A stretch of DNA of 64,000 bases from Cunninghamia lanceolata (GCA_027924645.1 BSBN01000037.1:2852001-2916000); one strand, 5' to 3'. Positions 1 to 12,567 are shown, counted from the first letter of the stretch. The notes: generated by a model from the letters alone, not told the origin. Numbers and translations are program-made.

Positions 1-680
1 GGTGGCAAAAAATAATAAAAAAAAACTGACCATATACCCCTCCCCCCAACTGAAAGGTGAAGTGACCACACTTCATGAATGAATTTGCAGGGATGAAAAA
101 GTAATGATTACATGGAAAGGGTGATATATTGCCGCATGCATGAAATAAACAATAATGAATAATGAATATAAATAGAAATTTTAAGTTAATCATTAAAGGT
201 TACCTTATATGCATCTGTTATGGAGAGCATTAAGCAGTGTGCCTTGGAACTGGAGATCACGTACTTGGCATTTATTAGGCACGAGCAGAGTGATATGCAT
301 AGAATAGATGGGAGGGTGGCGGGTACGATAGAATTGATGCGATGTGACATATTGCAACAGTTGATGCAACAGCTTGTGAATGTGATTTGAACAAGCATGC
401 CGCAACCGTTGGTTTATTGAAAATGGATGAAGCACGTGTAGAAAGAATGAAATGTGTGGGAAGAAGAATGGAATTTTGCCAAAGTGTTGAAATGTCTGTA
501 GACACTTGTTGCTATAGGCACCCACAGTACAGGTTCCGACCAAATGTGTACATAAAGATTATATCAGGTCCCAACTACAACAGGTCCCTACTGCATGTTA
601 AAAATAGGTCCCTCTGAAGTTGACTGTGGTCATCATGGATAATATGTTGTGTGTGCATGTGAGTTATAAAGCATGAAAAA
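1..680. other. 3' part of the first Gypsy element or its flank, no gene
   Basis: No protein family is recognisable on either strand and there is no clear primer site or LTR end. Because the neighbouring minus-strand retrotransposon ends its pol frame at 681, this stretch is probably its 3' untranslated region, with the 3' LTR lying outside the window. That is inference. A pyrimidine run near 38-50 could be the complement of a polypurine tract but is not convincing. Confidence 0.4.
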
Positions 681-1952
681 TTAGGTCTCAGCAATAGGGG
701 TTGAGTATTGCAACTTAACCTCTGCATCACTAGACAGGATTGGTGGATCATCTTCAGACGGTGTATTAGCTAGTGTTACAAAAACTTCATCAGGAGTGCC
801 AGGGTTACCATATTGAGTAGCTAGAGAGACAAGAAAGTCATCCTTTTGAAGTGGCTTCTTATACAGTTTCAACCTATGTCCATTTACTAGCAATGAAATC
901 CAAACCTCATCAATGGTCTGTAATTAGACTACACCATTAGGAAAGACTTGTTTAATCTCATAGGGTCCCAACCAATGAGACTGAAGCTTGCCCTTGAAGT
1001 CCTTGTATCATGAATCATAGAGGAGTGCCCAATCACCAGCGGTGAATTCTTTAGTCTTGATGTACTTGTCATGCCATTTGACTCTTTGTTTCTATATGAC
1101 CTCTGTGTGATGGATGGCTTCTAATCGGATTTCATCCAGAGCATTCAAATGTTGTAGTCTGTCCTGTTGAGTTGCTATCAAATCCATACCTAGTTCCATT
1201 ATTGTCCTCTGGGTTTTGTATTCAAATTCTATAGGCATGACTGTTGTCTTGCCATAGACCAATTCATAAGGTGTAAGCCCCGTAGTTGTCTTCCAGGTAG
1301 TTCTACATGCCCAAACAACTTCTGGTAGCCTAGAAACCCAATCTCTTCTATGAAGTTGTACTGTCTTTGTCAAGATGTTCTCAATTTCTCTGTTTGTGAC
1401 TTTGACCTGACCATTAGAATGAAGATGGCAGGGAGTAGACTTCTTGTGTCTAATCTGATATTCCTCTACCAGTTTAGTGATTAAATCTGATGTGAATTGT
1501 AGGCCTTGATCAGTCACTATCTCCCTTGGCACACCATATCTAGTGAAGATGTCCTCATACAAGAATTTGGCCACATTGCCATCTCTGGAAAACTGTAAGG
1601 CTTTAACTTCCACCCATTTGGTTAAGTAATCAGTGCATACTAGTATATATTCCTTATTGTTTGAAGTAGGAGAGATAGGACCAACAAAATCCAGCCCCCA
1701 CTTATCAAAAAGAGCTAATTAGATTTGTGGCTGCAAAGGCATTTCATCACTTCTTGTAGGTCTCCCCATCCTTTGACATCTATCACAACTTGTAATATAC
1801 TTGACAACATCTTTATGAAGTGTTGGCCAGTAATATCTCGTTGTCAATATTTTGAAAGTTGTCCTTTTGGCTACAAAATGTCCCCCACAAGGTTCATCAT
1901 GACAGGCCTTCAGTATATCAAACACCTCATCCTCTCTGATACATCTTCTCAT
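681..1952 (-). pseudogene. Gypsy integrase, inactive
   Basis: The integrase would join retroelement cDNA to host DNA. The N-terminal zinc-binding part is at 1952-1719, with a His pair and CDRC (CX2C). The catalytic core is at 1613-1092: the aspartate in TDQGLQF is present, but the place of the conserved glutamate, normally GQVEVTN in this group, reads GQVKVTN, so the DDE triad is lost. A C-terminal piece ending in a stop at 681 contains NGHRLKLY, the usual end of the pol frame. Stops or frameshifts separate the three parts, near 1614-1718 and 894-1091. Sure of the family; loss of function follows from the breaks and the Glu to Lys change. Confidence 0.85.
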
Positions 1953-2165
1953 AATATTATTTGGGCTAGTATAGTATAGGAATCCATAAATCCAAGAATA
2001 AGGAAAACATTTATGAACTAGCTACCTTTTCTCCCTTGGAGAAAAGTAACCTAGAATTTGCCCTGAAACAAAATAATTAGCTATATCTGCATACCAAAGA
2101 GTGTGTATGTTGAGAGCAAAGAGATGCTCATTAGGAAAGGAGTCATCAACCACTCCTTCAGTTGA

Positions 2166-3365
2166 TTATGTAGGCAATCTAGATAGAAAATTAGCAACTA
2201 CATTAGCCTTACCTAGCTTGTCAACTATGGTGATGTCGAATTCTTGCAAGAACAACAACCATCTTACAAGTCTTCCACCCACTATTAACTTATTCATTAA
2301 ATATCTGGTTGATGCATGATCTATGTGTATGAACACTTTATGACCAGTAATGTAGTGTCTGAATTTGTTGATGGAATAAACAACTGGCAACATCTCTTTT
2401 TCTATCATAGTGTAGTTCAACTCAGCCCCCAGCAGATTTTTACTTACATAGTATATTGCATACTCCTTAGTTCCTTCTTGCTAGCCTAGAATTGCTCTAA
2501 TGGCAAAGTCTGATGCATCTATGTGGATTTGAAAAGGTAGTGTCCAATTTGGACCTCTGAGAACTAGATCTTGTGTCAAGGATGATTTTAGCTTTTCAAA
2601 GGAAGTCTGACAATCTGGTGTCCATTCAAATTCACTATCCTTTGTCAACAGAGTAAACAGAGGTGCAACAATTTTGCTAAAATCCTGAATGAACCTCTTG
2701 TAATAACCTGCATGTCCCAGGAAGCTCCATACATCCTTCTATTTCTGTGGAATAGGCAGGGTAGAGATAATTTCAATCTTCTTTGGGTCAACTTGTATGC
2801 CTACACTTGAGAAAAAATGTCCCAAAACTATTCCTTGTGTCATCATCAGAAAACACTTTTCATTACTCAAAGATAGGTTGTGCTCTGTGCATCTCTTCAA
2901 AATTTTCTCCAAGTTGTGTAAAGATTCATCATATGTGGTGAAGTCATTCATATAAATTTCCATGTTGTCATGGGCAAAATCAGAGAAAATACTAAGGACT
3001 GCTCTTTGAAATGTGGTTGGAGCGTTGCATAGACCAAAGGGTAAGACATAATATGCATAGGTCCCCCAAGAGAAAGTAAACGTTGTCTTATCCTGATTCT
3101 CTGGTGCAATCTTGATTTGGTTATAGCCACTAAAACCATCAAGAAAGGAAAAGTATTTCTTGCCTGCCAAAGAGTCAAGAACTTGGTCAATAAATGGCAA
3201 TGGAAAGTGATCTTTTCTTGTAGCAGTATTTAGTTCTTTGTAATCCACACAAACTCTCCATTTACCACCTTTCTTGGGCACTATGACCAATGGTGAAACC
3301 CATTCATTGTCTAAAATGGGATATATAAAGCCTGCATCCAAAAGTTTTTGAAGCTCAGTTTTCAC
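2166..3365 (-). pseudogene. Gypsy reverse transcriptase and RNase H, inactive
   Basis: RT spans 3365-2739. It has the typical order VPKKGGKWRVCVDY, FPLPFIDQVLDSLAG, FLDGFSGYNQI and LPFGLCNAPTTFQRA. The catalytic box, usually YVDD in this group, reads YMND, so the first metal-binding Asp has become Asn. The RT ends in a stop at about 2739. An RNase H piece follows at 2420-2166, with MIEKEMLPVVYSINKFRHY and HIDHASTRYLMNK, again ending in a stop. Between them (2421-2738) the sequence is RT thumb and connection sequence in a broken frame. The enzyme would copy the element RNA to DNA; this copy cannot. Confidence 0.88.
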
Positions 3366-3895
3366 TATCTATCTGAGAGCGTGGTTCATGTGCCTCTGCT
3401 GCTGCCTGATAGGTCTATAGCCATCATCAATGTATATTTTGTGCATGCATAAGGTAGAATTAATGCCTTTCATGTCACTGTAATCTCAGGCAAATGTTGT
3501 TGAGTGTGTCTGCAATACTTCATGTAGGGATTGTTGTTCATCAGTCAATGTATTATTAATAGTCAACATCTTTCCTGGCTTGATTTCTAAATGTTTGATT
3601 AGTTCTTGTATAGAAGACAAATCAAGGCTAGGTAATACTGGTAAGCATTGCTAGGGTAATAAAGCATGAAATATTTGGGATACCTACTCTGAGGAACTGC
3701 TAGGTATTATGTTGCTCAAAGGGTCTGTAAGCATGATAGACAGTCCTACTACTACGAGTGCCTCCCATAGTCATTTTCTATAATGTGAGCAATTAACTCA
3801 TCTTCATCTTGAATATCCAATAAAGGGTTGCGTTCAATAGTCATCAAGGTTTGCAGGGAATAGATGTCCTCATATTCCAGAGTAGGCCAAATGGT

Positions 3896-4369
3896 CTACT
3901 CAAGCTCATGGTATGGTTGGGCTGGTGGATATAAAACCAATTTCTTGGTCACAGTCCCATTGGAGATGATCATGTTACCAAACCTGCAACCTATAAATGC
4001 ATCAACAGTGGCAAACCATGGTCTGCCCAGTATAAGAGGATAAGCAGCAAGATTAACCTTTAGCTGCATGACTATGAAATCAACAAGGTATTGCCAAGAA
4101 TCTAATGCAATGACCAAATCCTTAATGACTCCTTCAGGTTTGACTATAGACCTATTAGCTAATTGCAAGACTATCTGAGTAGGCCTAAGGTTGTTCAATT
4201 GGAGTGTCTGCATTGTCTCCTTAGTCATTACATTAATTACAACACCTAAATCTATCAGAGTATTCTTAATCAAAGTCCCATTGATTTTGACATCCACCAC
4301 TGGACTACCTGGACCTGTATATTTGGGAACAGTTATGTTCCCCAATATTATGTCAGCTAGGTTGCCCAA
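3896..4369 (-). pseudogene. Gypsy aspartic protease, inactive
   Basis: The 157-residue frame has the Athila/Tat type retropepsin fold signature. The active-site loop, expected as DSGAS followed by NVM, reads DLGVVINVM: the Asp remains but Ser, Ala and Ser are replaced. Downstream, PLILGRPWFATVDAFIGC is the usual ILGRPWL block of these proteases. It lies between gag and RT as expected. About 530 bases (3366-3895) toward RT carry the protease-RT linker without an open frame. Confidence 0.85.
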
Positions 4370-4501
4370 AACATAAACTGTCTTTGGGTCTATTCTCTTT
4401 CTTCCTGGTTTCTTTATGCAGAGATCTCAGATAGTCTTAGTGTAGATGGGAATATCTTTGATGGCTTGGATTAAGGAAATCTTTATGCTTATGTCTTGCA
4501 A

Positions 4502-6218
4502 CTAGCCTATAAGGTCATTTTCAGTCTGTGTTGGTTGTTTCTGGATAGCCAAGCCTTCAGGGAAAGGAGGCTTAGGATGTGAAATGGTTTGAGGTTCCTC
4601 AGTTGATTCAAGTTCCAAAGGTGGTTTATCTGAGGCTTCCTCTGTGGGTTCTTCATCTTCAAGTTCTGTAATTTGGGGAGATGAAGGACTTGCAAGTTGC
4701 TTCCCTGATCTAAGATGAACATTACTCACTTCTACCCCATAGGTGGGATATTGCATCACCTCGTTAGTATAAGCTTGTTGAACTGGCTTGTTGTTAGGGT
4801 TAGGTGCAGGTTGGGCAGGGATTTGGGTAGGTCTAGGAGGTGGATTTTGAGGTGTTGATGGTAGCATTATGACTGGCTGCTGTGGTTGATATGGAATCAT
4901 ATGTTATTGAAAATGTGCATTTTGTTGCCATTGTTGGCCCTTGTTCCATTGAGGCTGCCATTGCTGCTATTGAGTAGGTCTCTGGGGGTTATAGTTGGGA
5001 CCTTGGAAATTTTGTTGAGGCCATGGGTTTAGCTGCTGTTGGTTCCAACCAGTTTTTGGAGTAGGCCATTGTGGGTTTTTCCATGCATTTGGATTGCCAG
5101 GCCACTGTTGAGTATTCCAAGTAGAGAAATTTTAGTTTGTAGTAGGAAAGGATGAATTAAAATTAAGTGGATCAGAGGGCATACCTTGTATTTGTTGCCA
5201 ATGTCTCCTTTGAGCTATGTAGAACAATTGTCCATCCCCCCCTTCAAATGGTTGTAATTCTGGCCTTTCAATCTTCTCTTGCTGGATGCTGGCCACCCTC
5301 TTGCATTTACAATTGGCCTTCCTCTGCCTACAGCTGGGGCAATATTCAATAAGCATTGCATCTACCTCTTCCTATTTCTTCTTGATGTGAAGAGTGTCTA
5401 GTTGTGTAGACATATGGCTAATGATATCCTCTTTCATGTTGGTCAACAAGTTACTAATCTCCATTCTTGAAACCCCATTGGTTGCCTTGCTTGTGATGGT
5501 TGCTCTTTCTCCCCTTGGTCTTCTGGTAAAGGTTCTTGAATAATTTCTGCAAGCTCTGAAGACATCCTAAAAGGGAAGTTGAGATATATCCCATGTTCCA
5601 ATGAGATCGAGGGCATCCATATAGTCATCATTAACCCCCCTCAAAAAGACCAGCTTCAGTGATTCTTCAGACAATCAATTTTGAGGGTTTTTCTTCAAGG
5701 CAAACTGGAATCTTCCAGCGACTCATCCTCTTTCTGTGACATCCTGAAGATGTCGTCTCTCCTCCTATCATGTCCTCTGTAGTAGTCTTTATATTTTGCC
5801 AGGAACTTTTTCTTCATGGTATCCCATTCTGGAATGACATCTTTCCCCAACCCCATAAACCATCTTAAAGCAGCATCTTTTTAATGTCGCAGGGAATAGC
5901 TTGAGCCTGTAAGGATCAGCGGTGTAGTCATAACTCCTACACTAGACATCAAACTTGAACAAGAAAGTGTCAGGATCTTCAATCACCAAGCCGAAGAAAA
6001 CAGGTGATACGGAAGGTGGTATATTTTTTAGAGTAACAACCTGTGCTTGGTCTAGGATAAGGAATTCAAACGTTGATTGTCCTAGAGGATCCTCCACTGC
6101 AACATCTGCCATGGTTCTAAAGGTCCCTTCTATGGTTGTGGAAGAAGCTTATGAAGATGTAGAAGTTGTTGATGAAGATGTAAGAGGAAATTCTTCTTCA
6201 GCACTTTCTACTATATAA
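4502..6218 (-). pseudogene. Gypsy gag region, decayed
   Basis: Minus-strand translation around 5700-5950 shows the retrotransposon gag core, with ALRWFMGLG and a following W...F...Y pattern, interrupted by stops. At 5356-5132 a Cys-rich piece (CPSCRQRKANCKCKR) follows, then a Gln/Asn-rich stretch (5100-4900) and a Pro/Glu-rich piece at 4900-4502 (PPRPTQIPAQPAPNP). Gag would form the particle that packages the element RNA. The frame is broken in at least four places. The exact start is not clear. Confidence 0.7.
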
Positions 6219-6450
6219 TTGATAAAGTCAGTTGTTTCTTCAGTATCCTAAAAATTTGAAGGGAGGAATCTGCTTCAGTTATCTCTCTGCCTCCGCATAC
6301 AGTGAATTTGGCTTTATATTTCAACAGTCCTACGCAATGTTAGTATACTTTATGGTGTTTCCTGAAAAGTGAATTTATTAATCCTAATGCTGGAATCAAA
6401 ATTTAAACTATGAAAGCATGTAAAAAAAATAAGCCTATGAAGGTAGCACC

Positions 6451-6469
6451 ATCCCCGGCAACGGCGCCA
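6451..6469 (-). other. Primer binding site, Asp-tRNA type
   Basis: On the minus strand the sequence reads TGGCGCCGTTGCCGGGGAT. This is the primer site used by many plant Athila/Tat elements, complementary to the 3' end of an Asp tRNA. It fixes the element's direction and the inner edge of its 5' LTR, just to the right. Confidence 0.85.
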
Positions 6470-6472
6470 AAA

Positions 6473-7849
6473 ATGTAGAGGAAAACTAATGCGTTGTAGG
6501 CTTAACATTATTCAGGGGTAAACCTATATGAACAGTCCACTCTATCATTATACTTCCTACATTAAATTATCAACCAAGGAGTATAAGCTTATGATGGTAC
6601 CTGCACTATATATGTCTTCAGAGACTCATATTCTCTTAAACTAGCCTATTCAATCCTATTCAGGTAATTCTATTATGCTAGAATTCTTAGAAATACAAAA
6701 ATAGTAAAAACAACTACAGAACCCAGTGGCTAGGGTACCTGCAGCATAAGTTGTAGATAACTATATTCAACAGGGAATTACATAATTAACTCAAAATGTC
6801 CAGAATGATAAAAGAACTAACACTAACCTTTGGACGACTCAAAATAGACAAAGCATGCACACGTTTGTGAATCACAACTACTGGAAATAGCAATCATGAT
6901 ATTTTACTTGACTCACAATGCAATTTATGAAATAGTAGAGAAACAATTTTAACTAGAAATGCATAAATAAATAAGGAAATACATGAAGTGGAGATCAGTA
7001 CCTTGAGTGGCCAGCTCAGGGGACTATCTCACTTAACTGGAAATCAAATCTACTTCAGATTCTCACGCATTCTCATAACACAGTTGTATTTAATTCATAT
7101 CATAAACATGATCTTTTCAGATTGTATTCAATAAAACATGTTTGGATCTTCCAACATAGAAAAACAAAGTAACAACTAAGCAACTATAAAATAAAGTAAC
7201 TTGGAAAACTAACTTGACATGGAACTCATCCCTCCTAACTTATACAGAAACGAGAGAGTTTTATGCAACTACCAACTACTTTTGAACCATCAATCCATTC
7301 CTAGATACTAGGACATAGAGTAAGATTGATTTATTAACTCCAACTGAACAGAGGAAGCATAGTCCTATTCAAATAGAAATTCCTATACAATGGCTCATAT
7401 ATGAAACACATAAGCTATGATCAGAATCCTAGAACAAGTCTTCTTCTTCTGTATTTATTCTTCCATAATGATTACGTTTAGCTTCAGCTAGCACTTGACT
7501 GTGACTTCCTTTAATGCCATGTTTTGCAATGTGTTGCGAATTCTCCTCTCCTTGATGCCACATACTCACTGCTGCACAGGGGTTAATCCATAGAACATAT
7601 GCATGCAAATAACCTTCATAATTAAACTATAAAATCTCATCTATATGCATACATACTCATGTCTAACTCATTCAATTGACAAATATTATCACCATGTTTC
7701 CTATTGACAGAATAGGTTCAAGGTTTGTAGAATATATAAAAAGACAACATATTGTGATAATAATGTCTTGGAAAAGTATCCGGAATATCATAGGCATAAA
7801 GTCTGAAAGCATATAAAAATAACATAAAAGAAGCCAATATTTGAACCCA
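6473..7849 (-). mobile_element. Probable 5' LTR of the Athila-like element
   Basis: The inner end is firm: on the + strand the LTR starts TGTAGAGG three bases after the primer site, so the element LTR ends CCTCTACA. The outer end is uncertain. One reading ends it at 7849 (CCCA, so the LTR starts TGGG), because from 7853 the sequence matches the start of the neighbouring Tat LTR. The other ends it at 7914 (LTR starts TGTTGTCC). The partner LTR is outside the window, so I cannot check by pairing. No coding potential. Confidence 0.5.
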
Positions 7850-7852
7850 TCA

Positions 7853-7914
7853 GAAAACACTTAGAGATTTTGTGGATTTGAGCTATTTGGCTAGAGACCA
7901 AAAATAGGACAACA
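7853..7914 (-). repeat. Remnant of the Tat 3' LTR start, matching 15905-15962
   Basis: About 58 bases here resemble 15905-15962 at roughly 80 percent by eye, and both end on the + strand in ATAGGACAACA. In element direction both start TGTTGTCCTATT. The match stops sharply on both sides. The simplest explanation is that this is the first part of the Tat element's 3' LTR, cut short by insertion of the Athila-like element. Confidence 0.5.
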
Positions 7915-8167
7915 TTTTGGCAACTTCTTAGGGGTGTTTGCCAACTAAACAAAAGGGAACCAGTGGCCTCAAGCATTCATTGGGCATAGAGTCAAAAGGT
8001 CTGAAGCATACTGGAACAACTGCCACTTGCCTCAAAACAACACCACAAAAGGAAAATAAGGCATACATTCTCCTAATGAGACTGCAACCTATGCAAGAGG
8101 ACTCAGGGAAAAGGACAACCTAAAGGAAAAATAAACAAAACAGTATATACAGAATCTCATACCAACC

Positions 8168-9415
8168 TTAGAAATAAGGTTTCAGATGGATCCCATTGGT
8201 TGAGATCAGTAGAACTTCACCATCTAGCTTCGAAAGAATGAAAGCATTAGATTGCTTACAGCTGATGATGATATATGGACCACTCCAGATTGCATCAAAT
8301 TTAGTGCGGCCTCTAGGTTTGGCTCTTACAACATCCCATTTTAGAACAAGATCACCCTATTTGAAAATCTGATCCTTAGCCTTCTTGTAAAAGTATTTCT
8401 TGGTCTATTTTTTATTTTCTCTCAAGGTAGCCATGGCTGACTGCATATGTTCTTCTAACTCGGTTAATTCATCCATCCTTATAGACCTAGCATCTTCTCC
8501 TTCTAGTTCCAATTGTTGGGCCAATTCCAATGAAGGAAGCTCCAAAGATAGGGGCAATCTGGCCTCTATTCCATACACAACAACAAAAGGAGAATTACTA
8601 ATGGCTCTTTTATAGGTGATCCTATCAGCCCAAAGAGCTAATATGATTTTATTGTGCCATTGTCTATGGTTTGTTTCCATGGTCCTCATCAGGATTCTGA
8701 TCAGGTTCTTGTTGGTAGATTCAGCTAAACCATTACCTTGGGGGTAATAGTTAGATGATGTCTTCAAGAACACGTTATACTTCAAGGCCCAATCAACTAT
8801 CTTGAAACTAGTGAAAGCTCTTGCATTATCAAAAATGATAGTGCGAGGAGCTCCAAACCTTGTCATGATTTCTTCCAAGAAATCCATGATTGCTGACTCA
8901 GTAGCCTATTTGAGTGGGACTGCTTCTACCCATTTGGTGAAGTAGTATGTTGTAGTCAAAACCCATTTGTGGCCAGCACTAGATGTAGGGTTGATCATGC
9001 TAATGAAATCTAGGCCCCACTATGAGAAAGGTTGATCTGCTTGAATAGGATGAAGTGGGAGGGTTGCTAATCTTTTCTTTCCAGTAAAGAGAGCACACTC
9101 TTTGCATTTTCTTACCCATACATGGACATCATTGAATAATGTGGGCCAAAATTAACCTGCCCTCATTATTTTCATTGTTGTAGCTCTTGCAGAGAAGTGG
9201 CCTCCAATTGGACCAGCATGGAATTTACTGAGCATTTTGTCGACTTGATCTTCTTCTATGCATCTTAGCAAAACTCCATCCAGATTTCTCCTAAAGAGAA
9301 CACCATCCATCAAGGCATGAGGAATGGATTGCAGCTTGAAATGTCTTCTTCTAGTCCCGTCCAATCCATAAAGATACTCACAGTAGACATGAACCTGGCC
9401 ATATCTGTTTTCCAA
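8168..9415 (-). pseudogene. Tat-type integrase, broken frame
   Basis: The N-terminal zinc part is at 9415-9152 (FHAGPIGGHF), continuing through a stop into a CKEC pair near 9110. The core at 8887-8405 keeps the Asp of IIFDNARAF and the Glu of YYPQGNGLAESTNK. The C-terminal end, outside the open frame at about 8350-8168, reads KFDAIWSGPYII and NGIHLKPYF and stops at 8168-8170, the usual end of a Tat pol. At least three stops or frameshifts interrupt it, at about 9151, 8890 and 8404. The catalytic residues look better preserved than in the element to the left. Confidence 0.85.
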
Positions 9416-9576
9416 GAACTCATAGCCGGTGGATCAGCTGTAGGTTTTGCCTCATTCAAATGATAGGATGTTTCCACTTCATCCACAGTAGTTTGAGCTA
9501 ATTGTTCACATAATCCTCTACCTCTAATTAACTTAGTGGCTTTGATAGTAACATCCTACTCCAGGATTTTTATGAC

Positions 9577-11126
9577 CTAGCTTGCTCTCTTTTCACTAAT
9601 GTCAATTCCCATCATGTAATCCTTCACACTAGGGTGAGAAACTAATACTCTGATATGGTTATTTGTCAGCATATATCTAAACTTTTTCAATGCTCTTACA
9701 GTGGCAAATACCTGTTTGTCCATAGGGCTATACCTGACCTCATGGTCTTTCAATGTCTGACTGAAAAATGCCAGGGGTTGTTCCATACCTTGGTTATTTT
9801 GTTGCATCAAGACAAGTACAATGCTGCTCTCTCCTCCATGGGCATAAAGGACAAAGTCCTTCTCATAATTTGGATTCATGATAGTAGGAGCCTGAGCAAT
9901 CTCTTATTTTATCTTCTCAAAGCTATATTTCCCCTCCTTGGTCCACCTAAAGACAACATCCTTTTTAAGTATAAGGGTAAGTGGTTTGACCAAACCAACA
10001 CAATTAAGAATGAACTTCCTAACAAAATTGATCTGCCCCAAAAATGATTGTAGAGCCTTCTTATGAGCAAGTAGAGGAAGAGAAAGAAGAGATGAAGTTC
10101 TTTCTGGATTTATGGAGATCCCATCTTTTGACACCAAATCGCCTAGAAGCTTGCCCTGAGCAACTGCAAAAATACACTTTTTGGGGTTCAAAGACACCCC
10201 AAACTCTCTGCATCTTTGGAAAACTTTCTCCAGATGCTCTATGTGTTTTTCTCCTCTCTTGGAGAAGATTGTAATATCATCCAAATAAATTAGGATGAAC
10301 TCGTTGATAAAGCCTTTGAAAGCAATGTCCATTGCCCTCTGAAAAGTTGCACTAGCATTAGAGAGCCCAAATGGTATTTTTGCATATGCTATGGTTCCCC
10401 ACTTAGTTGTAAATGCTATCTTGAATGAGTCCTCCTCTTTGGAAAATATCTGGTTATAACTAGAAAAACCATCGAGCAATGAAAATCTCTCTACCTTGCA
10501 ATAGTCTGCAAGATTTGGTCCATGGATGACAGAGGATAGTGGTCCTTCAAGGAGGCATGATTCTGATCCCAAAAATCCACGCAGAGCCTTATCTCACCAT
10601 TTTTCTTCCTCACTGGCACTAAATTAGCTACCCAGGTGGAATACTTGACGGGGAAAATAATTCTAGCGTGAATGAGCTTTGCAAACTCCTTCCTCATCAG
10701 AGGCTCAATTTTGGGATTTATGGGCCGCTGCTTCTGGCAAACGAGCTTAGCACTTGGATCCAAATCTATGGCATGTTGGGCAACATTAGGGTCAAAACCC
10801 TTTAGGTCCTCATAATTCCACGCAAAAACATCACTATATTTTTGAGAAAGGTGGATAAAATTTTGTTGTTCAGCATCACCACATACATTTCCAAGCAATA
10901 CATCTTTGTCTTGGGCAATAACAACTTTTTGACAGTCCTCCTTTTTGAACATGATGTTCTTCTTCTCGCCCTTGAATTCATCATCATGGCTGAAAATGGC
11001 TTCCAATATGACCAAACCCTTGGGCAACTTGTTTGTCTTCAATTGAATATTTTGATCATCATATCCCTCTTGCAGCCTGGACTGTGTAGTTGATGAGAAT
11101 TCAACTTCATTTTGAATGAAGCTCAC
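9577..11126 (-). pseudogene. Tat-type reverse transcriptase plus degenerate RNase H
   Basis: Frame 11126-10491 carries the RT N-terminal part (VRKKNGEIRLCVDF, DHYPLSSMDQI) and frame 10572-9904 the rest (FSLLDGFSSYNQI, IPFGLSNASATFQRAM, and YLDD intact within FILIYLDDITIF). One frameshift lies where the two frames overlap, near 10500-10570. The first RNase H (9879-9577) has PLAFFSQTLKDHEVRYSPM but lacks a clean catalytic set, as is usual in Tat elements that rely on a second RNase H. A stop at about 9577 separates it from the integrase side, and 9416-9576 continues the connection in a broken frame. Confidence 0.88.
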
Positions 11127-11357
11127 GATCTGTTCATTGCTGTCAAAAACCTACTAGTTTGCATCATTGTTAGGAACTGAGGGCTTGACCACAGTTTTGA
11201 CATGTTGATCACCAACTATTGCCAATTGGTCAGCCATAGTATTTAACTTACTTGGGATTACCTGTAGGTTGAGAGCATCAAAACCCTCAAACAAGCCCCA
11301 AACTCTATGTCTATAAACTCTAAGAAGCTAATTTTTTGTTGCACACCTTTCTCTGAC

Positions 11358-11660
11358 TTAGTTGACCACCAACTTAGTATCTTCAAAGATTTCCAGATGT
11401 TTGGTTTTCTTCTTTTCTGCTAATAGCAAGCCATGGACCAATGCCTCATACTCTGCAACATTGTTTGTGCAAAAGAAATGTAGTCTATGAGCAAAATGCA
11501 ATTTCTTACCAGTCAAAGAGATCAATAAGACTTTTGCACTAGCTCCATTTCTTCTCTTTGCATCATCAAAGAACATTTTCCTTGGGCCATCATAATCATC
11601 ATTTGGTTTAAGTATAGAGGGGACAGAAGAATTCCCCTCATGGATCATGTAGGTGCCCAA
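11358..11660 (-). pseudogene. Extra (archaeal-type) RNase H upstream of RT
   Basis: The 100-residue frame starts in a region comparable to YFDGA (here MFFDDAKRRNGASAKVLL) and contains FCTNNVAEYEALVHGLLLAE, the hallmark of the second RNase H of Tat/Ogre elements (TNNxAEYEAL). The Glu of AEYEAL and the first Asp are present. The frame stops at 11358, but the homologous sequence continues to about 11200 with YRHRVWGLFEG and NTMADQLA. It would remove RNA from the cDNA hybrid. The position between protease and RT is unusual. Confidence 0.8.
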
Positions 11661-11702
11661 CCCAGTTGTTTCAGTGGTGTCATAAGGATCAAAATCAAAA
11701 TT

Positions 11703-12240
11703 TTACTTTGCCCACTCACCAAGGAAAAGATTTGGAGTTGGAAGAGGTGAAGATACTATCTCAAGAGGCCCTGAATCATGCACTTCCTCACTGTGAATCA
11801 TACAATGAGGGTTCACCAAATTGTGGTCATAGTTCTCCAAATGATAATTTGAAATTGGTTCAGCCTTGATGGTGAACCTTGTGCCATACCTTTTTCTTAG
11901 CAGCATGTGAGACCAATTAGAGGAAAGATAGCCACCTACCTTAGCAGTGAAGTCTCTCGACAAGCAAATAGAAAATAAGGGAGGAAGATCAATGACTAAA
12001 ATATCTTGACTAATAGTCAAGTTTGGACAGGCATATAATGTCAAACCCAATCCCTTGATCACTCCAATCGTGTTGACATAAGTGTCATCTAGCTACAATA
12101 CACCTAATGAAACAAGGGTATATTTGATGCCTAATGCATCTGCTATCTTCTTGGGCATAACTTAAATACTAGCCTCTGAATCTATCATGCAATTGTGCAC
12201 TAAGAATTTCCTAATGATTAGGGACAAGTAAAATGGATAT
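11703..12240 (-). pseudogene. Tat-type aspartic protease, inactive
   Basis: The active-site loop is at about 12200-12170. The minus strand reads CMIDSEAS, where families have DSGAS: the Gly next to the catalytic Ser is Glu, which should not fit the active site. The following frame 12062-11703 contains GVIKGLGLTLYACP and FLVIDLPP-like sequence (ILVIDLPPLFSICLSRDF), as in Tat proteases. It ends just before the extra RNase H. Confidence 0.7.
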
Positions 12241-12567
12241 GGCTTCTTTGTTGGACCCCCTTGCTCATCACTTGGTTGCACAAGATTAACTAGGCTCTTT
12301 TCCTCCTGCTTTGCTGATGAGTCAGTTGCTGGGAACTACCTTAAGGCATCTTGCAACAAATCCCTTTGAGAGGGGATTGACATCACCTCCCACATTGACA
12401 CATTTATGTTTGTATTTTTCATTTGAACAACATTCCACAATGTTCAAGGGAACAATTATTGTTTTATGCATTGAAGGGATCCATGTTCCCCTCTTTAACT
12501 GTTATGCAGCTTGTTCAAACACTTTTGAAGATGATGGAACCTCTTTTGCAGTAGTAGGCCTACTGCT

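Larger units (their letters stand above)
681..6470 (-). mobile_element. Athila-like Gypsy LTR retrotransposon, internal region, decayed
   Basis: Read on the minus strand the order is gag (about 6218-4500), aspartic protease (4369-3896), reverse transcriptase (3365-2739), RNase H (2420-2166), integrase (1952-1092) and a C-terminal tail (893-681). This is Gypsy order. A primer site of the Asp tRNA type lies at 6451-6469. The integrase tail carries the sequence NGHRLKLY, as in Athila/Tat-branch elements. All reading frames are broken by stops and frameshifts, and protease, RT and integrase each have a changed catalytic residue, so the copy cannot move on its own. The assignment to Athila rather than another branch is inference from primer site and tail. 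Confidence 0.85.
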
